34,249 bases of DNA from Zemynaea arenosa (GTDB lineage: Bacteria; Pseudomonadota; Gammaproteobacteria; Burkholderiales; Burkholderiaceae_D): the NCBI RefSeq assembly GCF_004614185.1, contig NZ_SPVF01000254.1, positions 1 through 34,249 of the forward strand. The letters run 5' to 3'. Within the stretch, counting starts at the first letter, position 1. Every line of letters starts with the position of its first letter. The notes beneath the pieces were generated by a model. That model saw only the letters and a program-made list of their open reading frames with translations. It made no database searches and had not been told where the DNA came from. A program made the translations under genes and the position numbers. Below are positions 25,614-32,648 of the stretch, one piece after another.

Positions 25614-26189
25614 ATGAAACCCGCAAAAGAAATTCGTGTTGGCAACATCATCATGGTTGACGGCAAGCCTTTTATCGTGCTGCGTTCCGACGTCAACGGT
25701 TCGAGCCGCACGGGCTTCACGTACAAGTGGAAGATGAAGAATCTTCTGACCAACGCTCCGCTGGAAAACGTGTTCCGCGGCGACGACAAGTTCGACGTGG
25801 TCATCCTGGACAAGAAGCCGGTGACCTACTCGTACTTCGCCGACCCGCTGTACGTCTTCATGGACGAAGAGTACAACCAGTACGAAATCGAAGAAGAAAA
25901 CCTGGGCGATGCGCTGCACTACCTGAAAGACGGCATGGAGTGCGAGGCGGTGTTCTATGATGGCAAGGCGATCTCGGTCGAACTGCCGATCACCATCGCA
26001 CGCCAGATCGTGTACTCGGAGCCGGCAGTCAAGGGCAACACCTCGGGCAACGTGCTGAAAGAAGCGCGCATCGAAAACGCGATCGAGTCCAAGCAGTACA
26101 CCGTGCAGGTGCCGCTGTTCGTGGACCAGGGCGACACCATTGAGATCGACACCCGTACCAACGAATACAAGCGCGTGGTCCGCAACTAA
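25614..26189 (+). CDS. efp: Translation elongation factor P
   Basis: EF-P binds ribosomes stalled on consecutive prolines and promotes peptide bond formation. The 191-aa protein has the three beta-barrel domains: KOW-like domain I (about 1-65), domain II and C-terminal domain III ([23 protein letters not shown]). The tip of the domain I loop reads NGSSRTGF with arginine at position 32, not lysine as in E. coli, which is the residue rhamnosylated by EarP. The partner gene earP is directly upstream. The longer frame beginning at 25422 overlaps earP and is rejected. Confidence 0.98.
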   Translation: MKPAKEIRVGNIIMVDGKPFIVLRSDVNGSSRTGFTYKWKMKNLLTNAPLENVFRGDDKFDVVILDKKPVTYSYFADPLYVFMDEEYNQYEIEEENLGDALHYLKDGMECEAVFYDGKAISVELPITIARQIVYSEPAVKGNTSGNVLKEARIENAIESKQYTVQVPLFVDQGDTIEIDTRTNEYKRVVRN

Positions 26190-26207
26190 GCACCCGCAGC
26201 TTCATCG

Positions 26208-26240
26208 AAAAAGCGCAACCATTTGGTTGCGCTTTTTTTT
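26208..26240 (+). terminator. Strong intrinsic terminator of efp
   Basis: A perfect 13-bp stem (AAAAAGCGCAACC at 26208-26220 and GGTTGCGCTTTTT at 26225-26237) with loop ATTT, followed by T residues to 26240. It starts 18 bases after the efp stop. The following gene is on the opposite strand and converges on it; the A-run side could work for that strand too. Confidence 0.93.
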
Positions 26241-26263
26241 CGCCTCGTCGCAGGCGGACGATG

Positions 26264-27049
26264 TTACGCGGGCAGGAGATAGGCGTAGCCCTGCGCCATC
26301 GACCCGACGATGTTGACCTGGTTTTCCTCGCTGCCCGCAAAGTAGACCAGCAGCTGCGCGCTGTCGATCAGGTGTGCGTCCATCACGCCCTTCCAGTACG
26401 CATAGCCCTCGGCGTCCGGTTCGCGGTGCAGCACGTGGTGGTACATCATCGTCACCAGGTCCGCGGTGTCATCGGCCACGCCCGGGAAGCGGCGGCTGAA
26501 TTCCTCCGACTTCATGAACTCGGCCGCGATGGTGGTCAGGCTGGTGCCCTCGTTGTACTTGTTCAGCCAGAAGCCCATCCCTTCCACGTCCGGCTTGCGG
26601 TAGAAGGCCGCCTGGTACAGGCCATACACCTGGTCCGCATGGCCCTCGTTGGCCCACGCCACGTGCAGCCGGCCCGCCTGGATATGTTCCGCGTTCTTGA
26701 CCGTGACGTATTCGTGGATGTTGGCCCGGGCGGTGAGCGCCGCCCCGCCCGCGATCCAGGCGAGGTTGTAGCCGCCGTCGAGGTCCGGCAGGAGCACGGT
26801 GTCCACGCCCGTGCCGCCATCCACCTGGTCCGCGCCGCCGCCGGTCTCGATCACGTCGTTCCCTGCGCCGCCAGCCAGGGTGTTCTGGCCCAGGTTTCCG
26901 ATGATCCGGTTGTCGTAGGCATTCCCGATGCCGGTGATGTTGCCGGCACCGAGCAGGATCAGGTTCGCATAGTCGTCGGGAAGAACGCAGCTGGACGATG
27001 ATTCCATCGTCTGCGTGGTGGTGGTCGTGGGCAGGGTGGTTTGCGTCAT
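26264..27049 (-). CDS. RTX-like DUF4214 domain protein
   Basis: A 261-aa protein without a classical signal peptide. After a Thr/Ser-rich start it carries hemolysin-type calcium-binding nonapeptide-like repeats (GNLGQNTLAGGAGNDVIETGG, about 73-100; GGAGND and GGTGVD turns). It then has two DUF4214-type helices: VYGLYQAAFYRKPDVEGMGFW and LVTMMYHHVLHREPDAEGYAYW. DUF4214 proteins with RTX repeats are often type I secretion substrates or surface-associated. No ABC exporter is in the window. The function is unknown. ATG 27049 was chosen; an upstream TTG at 27121 is unlikely. Confidence 0.82.
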   Translation of the reverse strand: MTQTTLPTTTTTQTMESSSSCVLPDDYANLILLGAGNITGIGNAYDNRIIGNLGQNTLAGGAGNDVIETGGGADQVDGGTGVDTVLLPDLDGGYNLAWIAGGAALTARANIHEYVTVKNAEHIQAGRLHVAWANEGHADQVYGLYQAAFYRKPDVEGMGFWLNKYNEGTSLTTIAAEFMKSEEFSRRFPGVADDTADLVTMMYHHVLHREPDAEGYAYWKGVMDAHLIDSAQLLVYFAGSEENQVNIVGSMAQGYAYLLPA

Positions 27050-27128
27050 GCGGGAAATGTGTCTGGGGTGCTCATCAATGTTGTGACAAAAATAACATAA
27101 AAGATGCTGAACCGATTTCAACCGTGCG

Positions 27129-27158
27129 TTGCCCGGACGGGGCCGGCGCTGCTATGCT
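27129..27158 (+). promoter_or_regulatory. Candidate promoter of the amidase gene
   Basis: TTGCCC (27129-27134) and TATGCT (27153-27158) with an 18-base spacer, 4/6 matches each, about 30 bases upstream of the amidase ATG. Confidence 0.35.
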
Positions 27159-27188
27159 CGCCCAGTTCGATTTTGCAAAGGAGACTGC

Positions 27189-28778
27189 ATGGAACGGCGG
27201 GAATTCATCGGGATCGGCGCGGTGCTGGGCGCGGCAGCCGGGGCAGGGATTGCCGGCAGCGCGCAGGCGGCAGCACCGGCGCAGGACGCGCTGCTGGAGG
27301 CAGGCGTCGCCGAGCAGCAGGCTGCGATGGCGGCGGGGAAGCTGACCTCGCACGCGCTGGTGTCGAAGTACCTCGCCCGGATCAAGGCCGTCGACAAGGC
27401 CGGTCCGCGCGTGAACGCCGTCATCGAATTGAATCCCGATGCGCTGAAGATCGCCGCCGATTTGGACCGCGAGCGCAAAGCGGGCAAGGTGCGCGGCCCC
27501 CTGCATGGTATTCCGGTCCTCATCAAGGACAATATCGCCACCGGTGATGCGATGGCCACCACCGCCGGTTCACTGGCGCTGGATGGCGTTCGCGCGAAAA
27601 AGGATGCTTTCGTCGCCGCCCAGCTGCGCAAGGCCGGTGCCGTCATCCTCGGCAAGACCAATCTCTCCGAATGGGCCAACATGCGTTCGACGCGTTCCAC
27701 CAGTGGCTGGAGCGGGCGCGGTGGCCTCACGCGCAATCCATATGCGCTGGACCGCAACACGAGCGGCTCCAGCTCCGGCTCCGGCGCGGCCATCGCCGCG
27801 GCCCTGGCCACGCTGGCCGTGGGCACCGAGACCGATGGTTCGATCGTATCGCCCGCATCGACCTGCGGCATCGTCGGTATCAAGCCCACGCTTGGCCTCG
27901 TGAGCCGCAGTGGCATCATCCCCATCGCGCATTCGCAGGACACCGCGGGCCCGATGACGCGCAGCGTGGCAGATGCGGCGGCGCTGCTGACCGCACTGGC
28001 CGGAACCGATGCCGCCGACGCAGCCACTGCACCCGCCGCAGGCAAGGCCACCGACTACACCAAGGCGCTGGACCGCAATGCGCTCAAGGGCAAGCGCCTC
28101 GGCGTGGCGCGTGAATTCTTCGGCCGGCACAACGAAGTCAATGCGCTCATCGAACGCGAACTCGCGGTGCTGAAGGCACAGGGTGCGGAACTGGTGGACG
28201 TGAAGATCCCGAATAACGGCAAGTACGACGACAGCGAACTGGAAGTCCTGCTGTACGAGTTCAAGCCGGACCTTGAGGCTTACCTCGCCGAGTACGCGCC
28301 GCATGCTTCGGTCAAGACCATGGCCGACATCATCGCTTTCAACGACAAGCACAAGGACCGCGAGCTGCAGTACTTCGGCCAGGAGCACCTGATCGCAGCG
28401 AACGGCAAGGGCAGCCTGCAGGACAAGGCGTACAAGGACGCGCTGGAAAACGACCTGCGCTACTCGCGCGCCGAAGGCATCGACCAGGTGATGAAGGAGC
28501 AGCGCCTCGACGCGCTGGTCGCGCCGACCGGGGGCCTCGCGTGGCTAACGGACTTCATCAATGGAGACCACTACGGTGCCAGCTTCTCGTCACCGGCAGC
28601 GGTGGCGGGCTATCCGCACGTGACGGTGCCCGCTGGGTATGTCCGCGGGCTGCCGGTGGGCCTGTCCTTCGTCGGTGATGCGTGGAGCGAGGCCACGCTG
28701 ATCGCGCTGGCCTACGCCTACGAGCAGGCCACGCAGCACCGCAAGCCGCCGACCTTCCCGGCGACCATCAACGCTTAA
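27189..28778 (+). CDS. Tat-exported amidase (amidase signature family)
   Basis: A 529-aa amidase signature hydrolase. The N-terminus MERREFIGIGAVLGAAAGAG has a twin-arginine-type signal (RREF plus hydrophobic stretch and AQA cleavage region), so a folded protein is probably exported to the periplasm. The Ser-cisSer-Lys triad is visible: Lys113 (VLIKDN), cis-Ser195 (in NTSGSSSGSG) and nucleophile Ser218 (GTETDGSIV). In the last motif an Asp replaces the usual first Gly of GGS. The substrate cannot be named from sequence; relatives hydrolyse amides or peptides. AAAGGAG five bases upstream fixes the ATG at 27189. Confidence 0.93.
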   Translation: MERREFIGIGAVLGAAAGAGIAGSAQAAAPAQDALLEAGVAEQQAAMAAGKLTSHALVSKYLARIKAVDKAGPRVNAVIELNPDALKIAADLDRERKAGKVRGPLHGIPVLIKDNIATGDAMATTAGSLALDGVRAKKDAFVAAQLRKAGAVILGKTNLSEWANMRSTRSTSGWSGRGGLTRNPYALDRNTSGSSSGSGAAIAAALATLAVGTETDGSIVSPASTCGIVGIKPTLGLVSRSGIIPIAHSQDTAGPMTRSVADAAALLTALAGTDAADAATAPAAGKATDYTKALDRNALKGKRLGVAREFFGRHNEVNALIERELAVLKAQGAELVDVKIPNNGKYDDSELEVLLYEFKPDLEAYLAEYAPHASVKTMADIIAFNDKHKDRELQYFGQEHLIAANGKGSLQDKAYKDALENDLRYSRAEGIDQVMKEQRLDALVAPTGGLAWLTDFINGDHYGASFSSPAAVAGYPHVTVPAGYVRGLPVGLSFVGDAWSEATLIALAYAYEQATQHRKPPTFPATINA

Positions 28779-28789
28779 GCCTCAGCGTC

Positions 28790-30193
28790 CTAGAAGAAGC
28801 GCATCTTGAAGTAGCGGCCCTTGACGACGGCGAAGTCGGGGCCGGGCGCCTGCGGGGATTGCAGGCGCTGGACGGCCTGTCCGGCCACGCTGCGTTCGAT
28901 CGCGACAAAGGTCGAGAATTCGAAGACGTTGATCTTCCCGACCTGCTCGCGGGTGAGGCCCGCGTCGCCAGTCAGCGCGCCCAGTACGTCGCCGGGGCGC
29001 AGCTTGTGGCGCTTGCCGCCCATGAGCACCAGGGTGCGCATTGGCGCCGGTTCTACGTGCGGCTCGCCTTCATCCAGTTCCGCCAGCGGGTGCCATTCGG
29101 CGGGCATGCCCTGCATGGTCTCGATCAGCTGCACCCACTTCTTTTCATTCGGCGCGCACAGGGACAGGGCCAGGCCGGTGCTGCCTGCGCGGCCGGTGCG
29201 GCCGACGCGGTGCACGTGGACTTCCGGGTCTTTCGAGATATCGACGTTGATGACCGCATCGAGTCCCGAGATATCGAGGCCGCGCGCGGCGACGTCGGTT
29301 GCCACCAGCACCGAGCAGCTGCGGTTCGCGAACACTACCAGCGTTTCGTCGCGCTCGCGCTGCTCCATCTCGCCGTGTAGCGCGCGAGCCGAAAAGCCCT
29401 GCGCCGCCAGCATCTCGACCACCTCGCGGCAGCGCGCCTTGGTGTTGCAGAAGGCGAGCGTGGAGACTGGACGGAAGTGCTTGAGCAGGCGCGTGACGGC
29501 CGCTCCGCGTTCGCCTTCGCCAAAGCCGATCTCGTAGAAGCGCTGGTCGATCTGCGTGCTGTCGTGGCGGGCCTCGGCCAGCACTTCGACCGGGTCGACC
29601 AGGAACGGCGCGCTGGCTTCGCGGATGTCGTCCTGGTAGGTGGCCGAGAAGAGCAGGGTCTGGCGTGCCGCCGGGCACTCGCAGGCGATGGCGGCCATGT
29701 CGTCGTAGAAGCCCATGTCGGTCATGCGGTCCGCTTCGTCCAGAACCAGCGTTTGCACGCGGGAGAGGTCCAGCGTGCGGCGCGAGATGTGGTCGCGGAT
29801 GCGGCCCGGCGTGCCGACCACGACGTGCGCGCCGTGTTCCAGCGACGCGGTCTGCGGACGCATGGGCGAGCCGCCGGTCAGCGTCAGGATCTTCACGTTC
29901 GGCTTCCAGCGCGCGAGGCGGCGCAGCTCCTGCGCCACCTGGTCCGCCAGCTCGCGCGTGGGGCACATGACGAGTGCCTGCACGCTAAAGAAGGCCGGGT
30001 TCAGTTTCTGCAGGATGCCGATGCCGAAGGCCGCGGTCTTCCCGCTGCCGGTCTTGGCCTGCGCGACCACGTCGCGCCCGGCCAGCACCTGTGGCAGGGC
30101 CTTGGCCTGGATCTCGGTCATCTCCTTGTACCCGAGCGCTTCAAGGTTCGCGAGGAAGGCGGCGGGAAGCGATAGGGTGGAGAAGGCGGTCAT
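28790..30193 (-). CDS. dbpA: ATP-dependent RNA helicase DbpA
   Basis: DbpA is a DEAD-box helicase that acts on 23S rRNA during assembly of the 50S subunit. The 467-aa protein has the Q motif region (GYKEMTEIQAKALP), Walker A KTGSGKT (47-53), DEAD (VLDEADRMTDMGF), SAT (LLFSATY), the HRVGRTGRAG motif VI and a C-terminal RNA-binding domain (KLRPGDVLGALTGDAGL) that distinguishes DbpA from other DEAD proteins. It converges on the amidase gene with an 11-base gap. It follows a small gene by 12 bases. Confidence 0.95.
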   Translation of the reverse strand: MTAFSTLSLPAAFLANLEALGYKEMTEIQAKALPQVLAGRDVVAQAKTGSGKTAAFGIGILQKLNPAFFSVQALVMCPTRELADQVAQELRRLARWKPNVKILTLTGGSPMRPQTASLEHGAHVVVGTPGRIRDHISRRTLDLSRVQTLVLDEADRMTDMGFYDDMAAIACECPAARQTLLFSATYQDDIREASAPFLVDPVEVLAEARHDSTQIDQRFYEIGFGEGERGAAVTRLLKHFRPVSTLAFCNTKARCREVVEMLAAQGFSARALHGEMEQRERDETLVVFANRSCSVLVATDVAARGLDISGLDAVINVDISKDPEVHVHRVGRTGRAGSTGLALSLCAPNEKKWVQLIETMQGMPAEWHPLAELDEGEPHVEPAPMRTLVLMGGKRHKLRPGDVLGALTGDAGLTREQVGKINVFEFSTFVAIERSVAGQAVQRLQSPQAPGPDFAVVKGRYFKMRFF

Positions 30194-30205
30194 GGTGTGG
30201 TCCGG

Positions 30206-30436
30206 TCAGGGTGCCCAGACGGGCAGTCCGGTCAGGTCGAGTGAGTCGTCGCGCTGCCAGATGGGCAGGCCGGTGATGTCGGTGTCTTCCAGCAGGGAGA
30301 GCTGCTCCTGCTTGAGGCCAGCGCGGCGCGCGCGCGGCCTTTTGGAAGCGGGAGGTTCGGGCAGCGACAGCGGCAGCTGGGCCGCCTCAAAGAAGCCCGG
30401 AAGCTCGATGGTCGCGATGTCCTTCTTGTCTCTCAT
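30206..30436 (-). CDS. Small protein with duplicated TGLPxW motif, upstream of dbpA
   Basis: A 76-aa protein from the ATG at 30436; I do not recognise a named family. The middle is basic (KRPRARR) and the C-terminal part repeats a short motif, DITGLPIW and DLTGLPVW, separated by six residues. No signal peptide or membrane segment is seen. Its stop is 12 bases before dbpA, so it is probably cotranscribed with it. The longer frame from 30514 runs into the neighbouring methyltransferase stop region and has no ribosome site. Confidence 0.6.
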   Translation of the reverse strand: MRDKKDIATIELPGFFEAAQLPLSLPEPPASKRPRARRAGLKQEQLSLLEDTDITGLPIWQRDDSLDLTGLPVWAP

Positions 30437-30519
30437 TGTCTGGTACGCGACAGGGTTGATTGCGGCGCGAATTGTACGCGATGGGCGGCGCCGGGTGCAA
30501 GGCGGCGCGGCCATCGTTG

Positions 30520-31692
30520 TCAGGCGCGCACAGTAAGGCGCCAGAGCGATGTGACCTCTGCGGCGCGCGCGGCGTGCAGCGGGTCGGTGGCATCGCTCGC
30601 GCGCGGGTGAACGGGGCGGATGTCGTGGCGCCCGGCCACCTGCAGGCCTGCGGCCTCGATCAGTGCGAGCAGCTCGGCGCGCGGGCGCAGGCCGAGGTGC
30701 TCGGCGAAGTCGGACAGTATCAGCCAGCCTTCGCCGCCAGGTTCCAGATGGTCCTTCAAGCCGCCGAGGAAGCCGCGCAGCATCCGGCTGTCCGGGTCAT
30801 ACACGGCGTATTCGATCGACGAGCTGGGACGGCCCGGCAGCCAAGGCGGATTGCAGACCACGAGCTGCGCGCGGCCGGGCGGGAACAGGTCGGCCTCAAT
30901 CACATCCACGCGGCCGGCGAGGCCGAGGCGCTGCAGGTTGTCGCGCGCGCAGGCGAGGGCGCGCGCATCCTGGTCGGTGCCGACCACACGCTCGATGCCG
31001 CGGTGCGCCAGCACCGCCGACAGCACGCCGGTGCCGACGCCGATATCGAATGCGGTGCGCACGCCTTTCGGCAGCGGGGCCTGGGCCACAAGGTCTACGT
31101 ATTCGCCGCGCACGGGCGAGAACACGCCGTAGTAGGGGTGGATGCGGCCGTCCAGCGCCGGGATTTCGACGCCTTTCTTGCGCCATTCATGCGCGCCGAT
31201 TACGCCCTGCAGTTCGCGCAGCGAGATCACGAAGGCGTCGTCCCCGGGGCCATAGGCTTCGGTGCACGCGGCGCTGACGTCCGGCGTGCGGCGCAGCGGG
31301 ATGCGGTAGCCGGGTTCGAAAGGAATCAGCAGCATCGCCAGCGTGCGGGCGCGCTGGGACTGGGCCTGGCGGTGCAGGTGGAAGGCCTCGGTGAGCGAGG
31401 CCGGCACCTTGGCTGGCTTGGCGCGCTTGCCACGGCCGTGGGCACCCTTGTGGTCCGCGCGGCGGGCCAGCGCCTGCAGCAGCTGGCGCGCATTCTGGAA
31501 GTCGCCGCGCCACAACAGGGCGGTGCCTTCGCAGGCCAGGCGGTAGGCGGTGTCCGCGGGCGTGGTGTCGTCGGCCACCACCACGCGCTTGGGCGCCGGC
31601 AGGCCGCTCTCGGAATGCCAGCGTGCGCTGTGCTGCTGGCCGGCCTCGGTCCAGGTGATCGTGGCGGGCTGGGTGAGGTCGGGTGCGGACAT
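30520..31692 (-). CDS. Class I SAM-dependent methyltransferase
   Basis: A 390-aa protein with an unusual N-terminal domain of about 200 residues (including RADHKGAHGRGKRAKPAK, a basic patch) and a C-terminal Rossmann fold. The SAM loop is FDIGVGTGVLSAVL, the acidic turn is GTDQDARAL and the catalytic-site motif is VVCNPPWLPG. NPPW/NPPY motifs mark amino-methyltransferases acting on glutamine, adenine or guanine amino groups, such as HemK/PrmB-like and rRNA enzymes. The exact substrate is not evident. The ATG at 31692 is chosen because a TATAAT box lies at 31724-31729 and would exclude the longer frame. Confidence 0.82.
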   Translation of the reverse strand: MSAPDLTQPATITWTEAGQQHSARWHSESGLPAPKRVVVADDTTPADTAYRLACEGTALLWRGDFQNARQLLQALARRADHKGAHGRGKRAKPAKVPASLTEAFHLHRQAQSQRARTLAMLLIPFEPGYRIPLRRTPDVSAACTEAYGPGDDAFVISLRELQGVIGAHEWRKKGVEIPALDGRIHPYYGVFSPVRGEYVDLVAQAPLPKGVRTAFDIGVGTGVLSAVLAHRGIERVVGTDQDARALACARDNLQRLGLAGRVDVIEADLFPPGRAQLVVCNPPWLPGRPSSSIEYAVYDPDSRMLRGFLGGLKDHLEPGGEGWLILSDFAEHLGLRPRAELLALIEAAGLQVAGRHDIRPVHPRASDATDPLHAARAAEVTSLWRLTVRA

Positions 31693-31723
31693 GGCGGGCG
31701 GGAAGCTGAGAGGCGAAGGGCCC

Positions 31724-31729
31724 ATTATA
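31724..31729 (-). promoter_or_regulatory. -10 element (TATAAT) for the methyltransferase gene
   Basis: A perfect TATAAT on the minus strand, giving a leader of about 25 bases to the ATG at 31692. The -35 region is GC-rich with no clear match. Confidence 0.5.
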
Positions 31730-31766
31730 CGGGCCGCCCGTTCCCGCCGCGCCGGGGTGAGGACTG

Positions 31767-32273
31767 TTATTTGCAGGCGGCGTCCAGCGCTTTCGTGTCC
31801 ACGGCCTGGGCGGCGGCGATCAGGTGGTCCTGCTTGATGCCGTGGCCGGAAATGGTGATCACGCAGCGGCCTGCGACCATCTCCAGTTTGCCGCCGTTGC
31901 TGTTCTTGGCGTAGACCACCAGCGCCTTGCGGTCCTTGATGGTCTGCAGCGAGGCGAAGCCTTCGCCTTCGGGCAATTCGCCGAGGCGGGCCTTTTCGAA
32001 TTGCGGGATGCCTCGGATACGGTCGGTTGGCAGTACGCGGAAGTAGGTGATGTCCAGGCCACTGGAATCCTTGCCGCTGTAGGTCTGCGTCACGGTGATG
32101 GTGTGGTCGAACATCTTGTTGTCGTCGAACGGGCCGTCGGTCTTCCAGCCGGCCAGCTTGGCGGGCAGGTATTTGTCCAGCGCGGGAGCGGTGGCTGCGG
32201 CGTGCAGCGGGGCGGAGGCTGTGGCAGAGAGGAAGAGGGTGGCGGCGAGCAGGCGGCGGGAGGAGGTCGGCAT
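31767..32273 (-). CDS. Secreted protein of unknown function
   Basis: A 168-aa protein from the ATG at 32273, with a signal peptide (MPTSSRRLLAATLFLSATAS..., likely cleavage near LHAA at 24-27). The mature domain starts ALDKYLPAKLAGWKTDGPF and includes a conserved-looking VVYAKNSNGGKLEMVAGRCVITISG segment, with cysteines near the C-terminus (one in GRCVI, one in DAACK). I do not recognise the family. Location is probably periplasmic. An in-frame start at 32315 would place Arg and Asp before the signal and is less likely. Confidence 0.72.
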   Translation of the reverse strand: MPTSSRRLLAATLFLSATASAPLHAAATAPALDKYLPAKLAGWKTDGPFDDNKMFDHTITVTQTYSGKDSSGLDITYFRVLPTDRIRGIPQFEKARLGELPEGEGFASLQTIKDRKALVVYAKNSNGGKLEMVAGRCVITISGHGIKQDHLIAAAQAVDTKALDAACK

Positions 32274-32380
32274 GGTGCGTGGATACGGGTTGTCAAAACC
32301 ACGAAGGTACCGCACGGCCGCGCGGCTCTGCAGCCCCTGGAGAGGGGTGAGTTGGCCGCGCCCTGGAGCTTGCGCTTAGC

Positions 32381-32593
32381 TCAGTGGTGGTGGTGCCAGT
32401 GGCCGTCTTCCGACGCGAGGAAGGATTCGACGGCCTGCTTGTCGCCAGTGGCGTGCTTTTTGAGCTGGCCGCAGTCGCACATGCCTTGGTAGGGCTGGAT
32501 GTGCGAGCAGGCCGAGACTTTTTGCAGATGGACTTTCACGGGCTTGCCGCAGTGGTCGCACTTGAAGGTGAGGAAGCGGGCGGGTTTGGACAT
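32381..32593 (-). CDS. Small zinc-ribbon-like protein with His-rich tail
   Basis: A 70-aa protein. CDHC (12-15), a cysteine at 29 and CDC (39-41) suggest a metal-binding ribbon, and the tail ends HWHHHH. The N-terminus FLTFKCDHCGKPVKVHL looks like a zinc-ribbon knuckle. An AGAGAA element lies just before the ATG. I do not recognise a named family; function unknown. The 107-bp gap between it and the preceding minus-strand gene contains nothing I can identify. Confidence 0.6.
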   Translation of the reverse strand: MSKPARFLTFKCDHCGKPVKVHLQKVSACSHIQPYQGMCDCGQLKKHATGDKQAVESFLASEDGHWHHHH

Positions 32594-32648
32594 GGTGTTC
32601 TCTTGTGTGCTCTGGCTGAATTCGGTATGCGAGGGATGGGATTCTACT

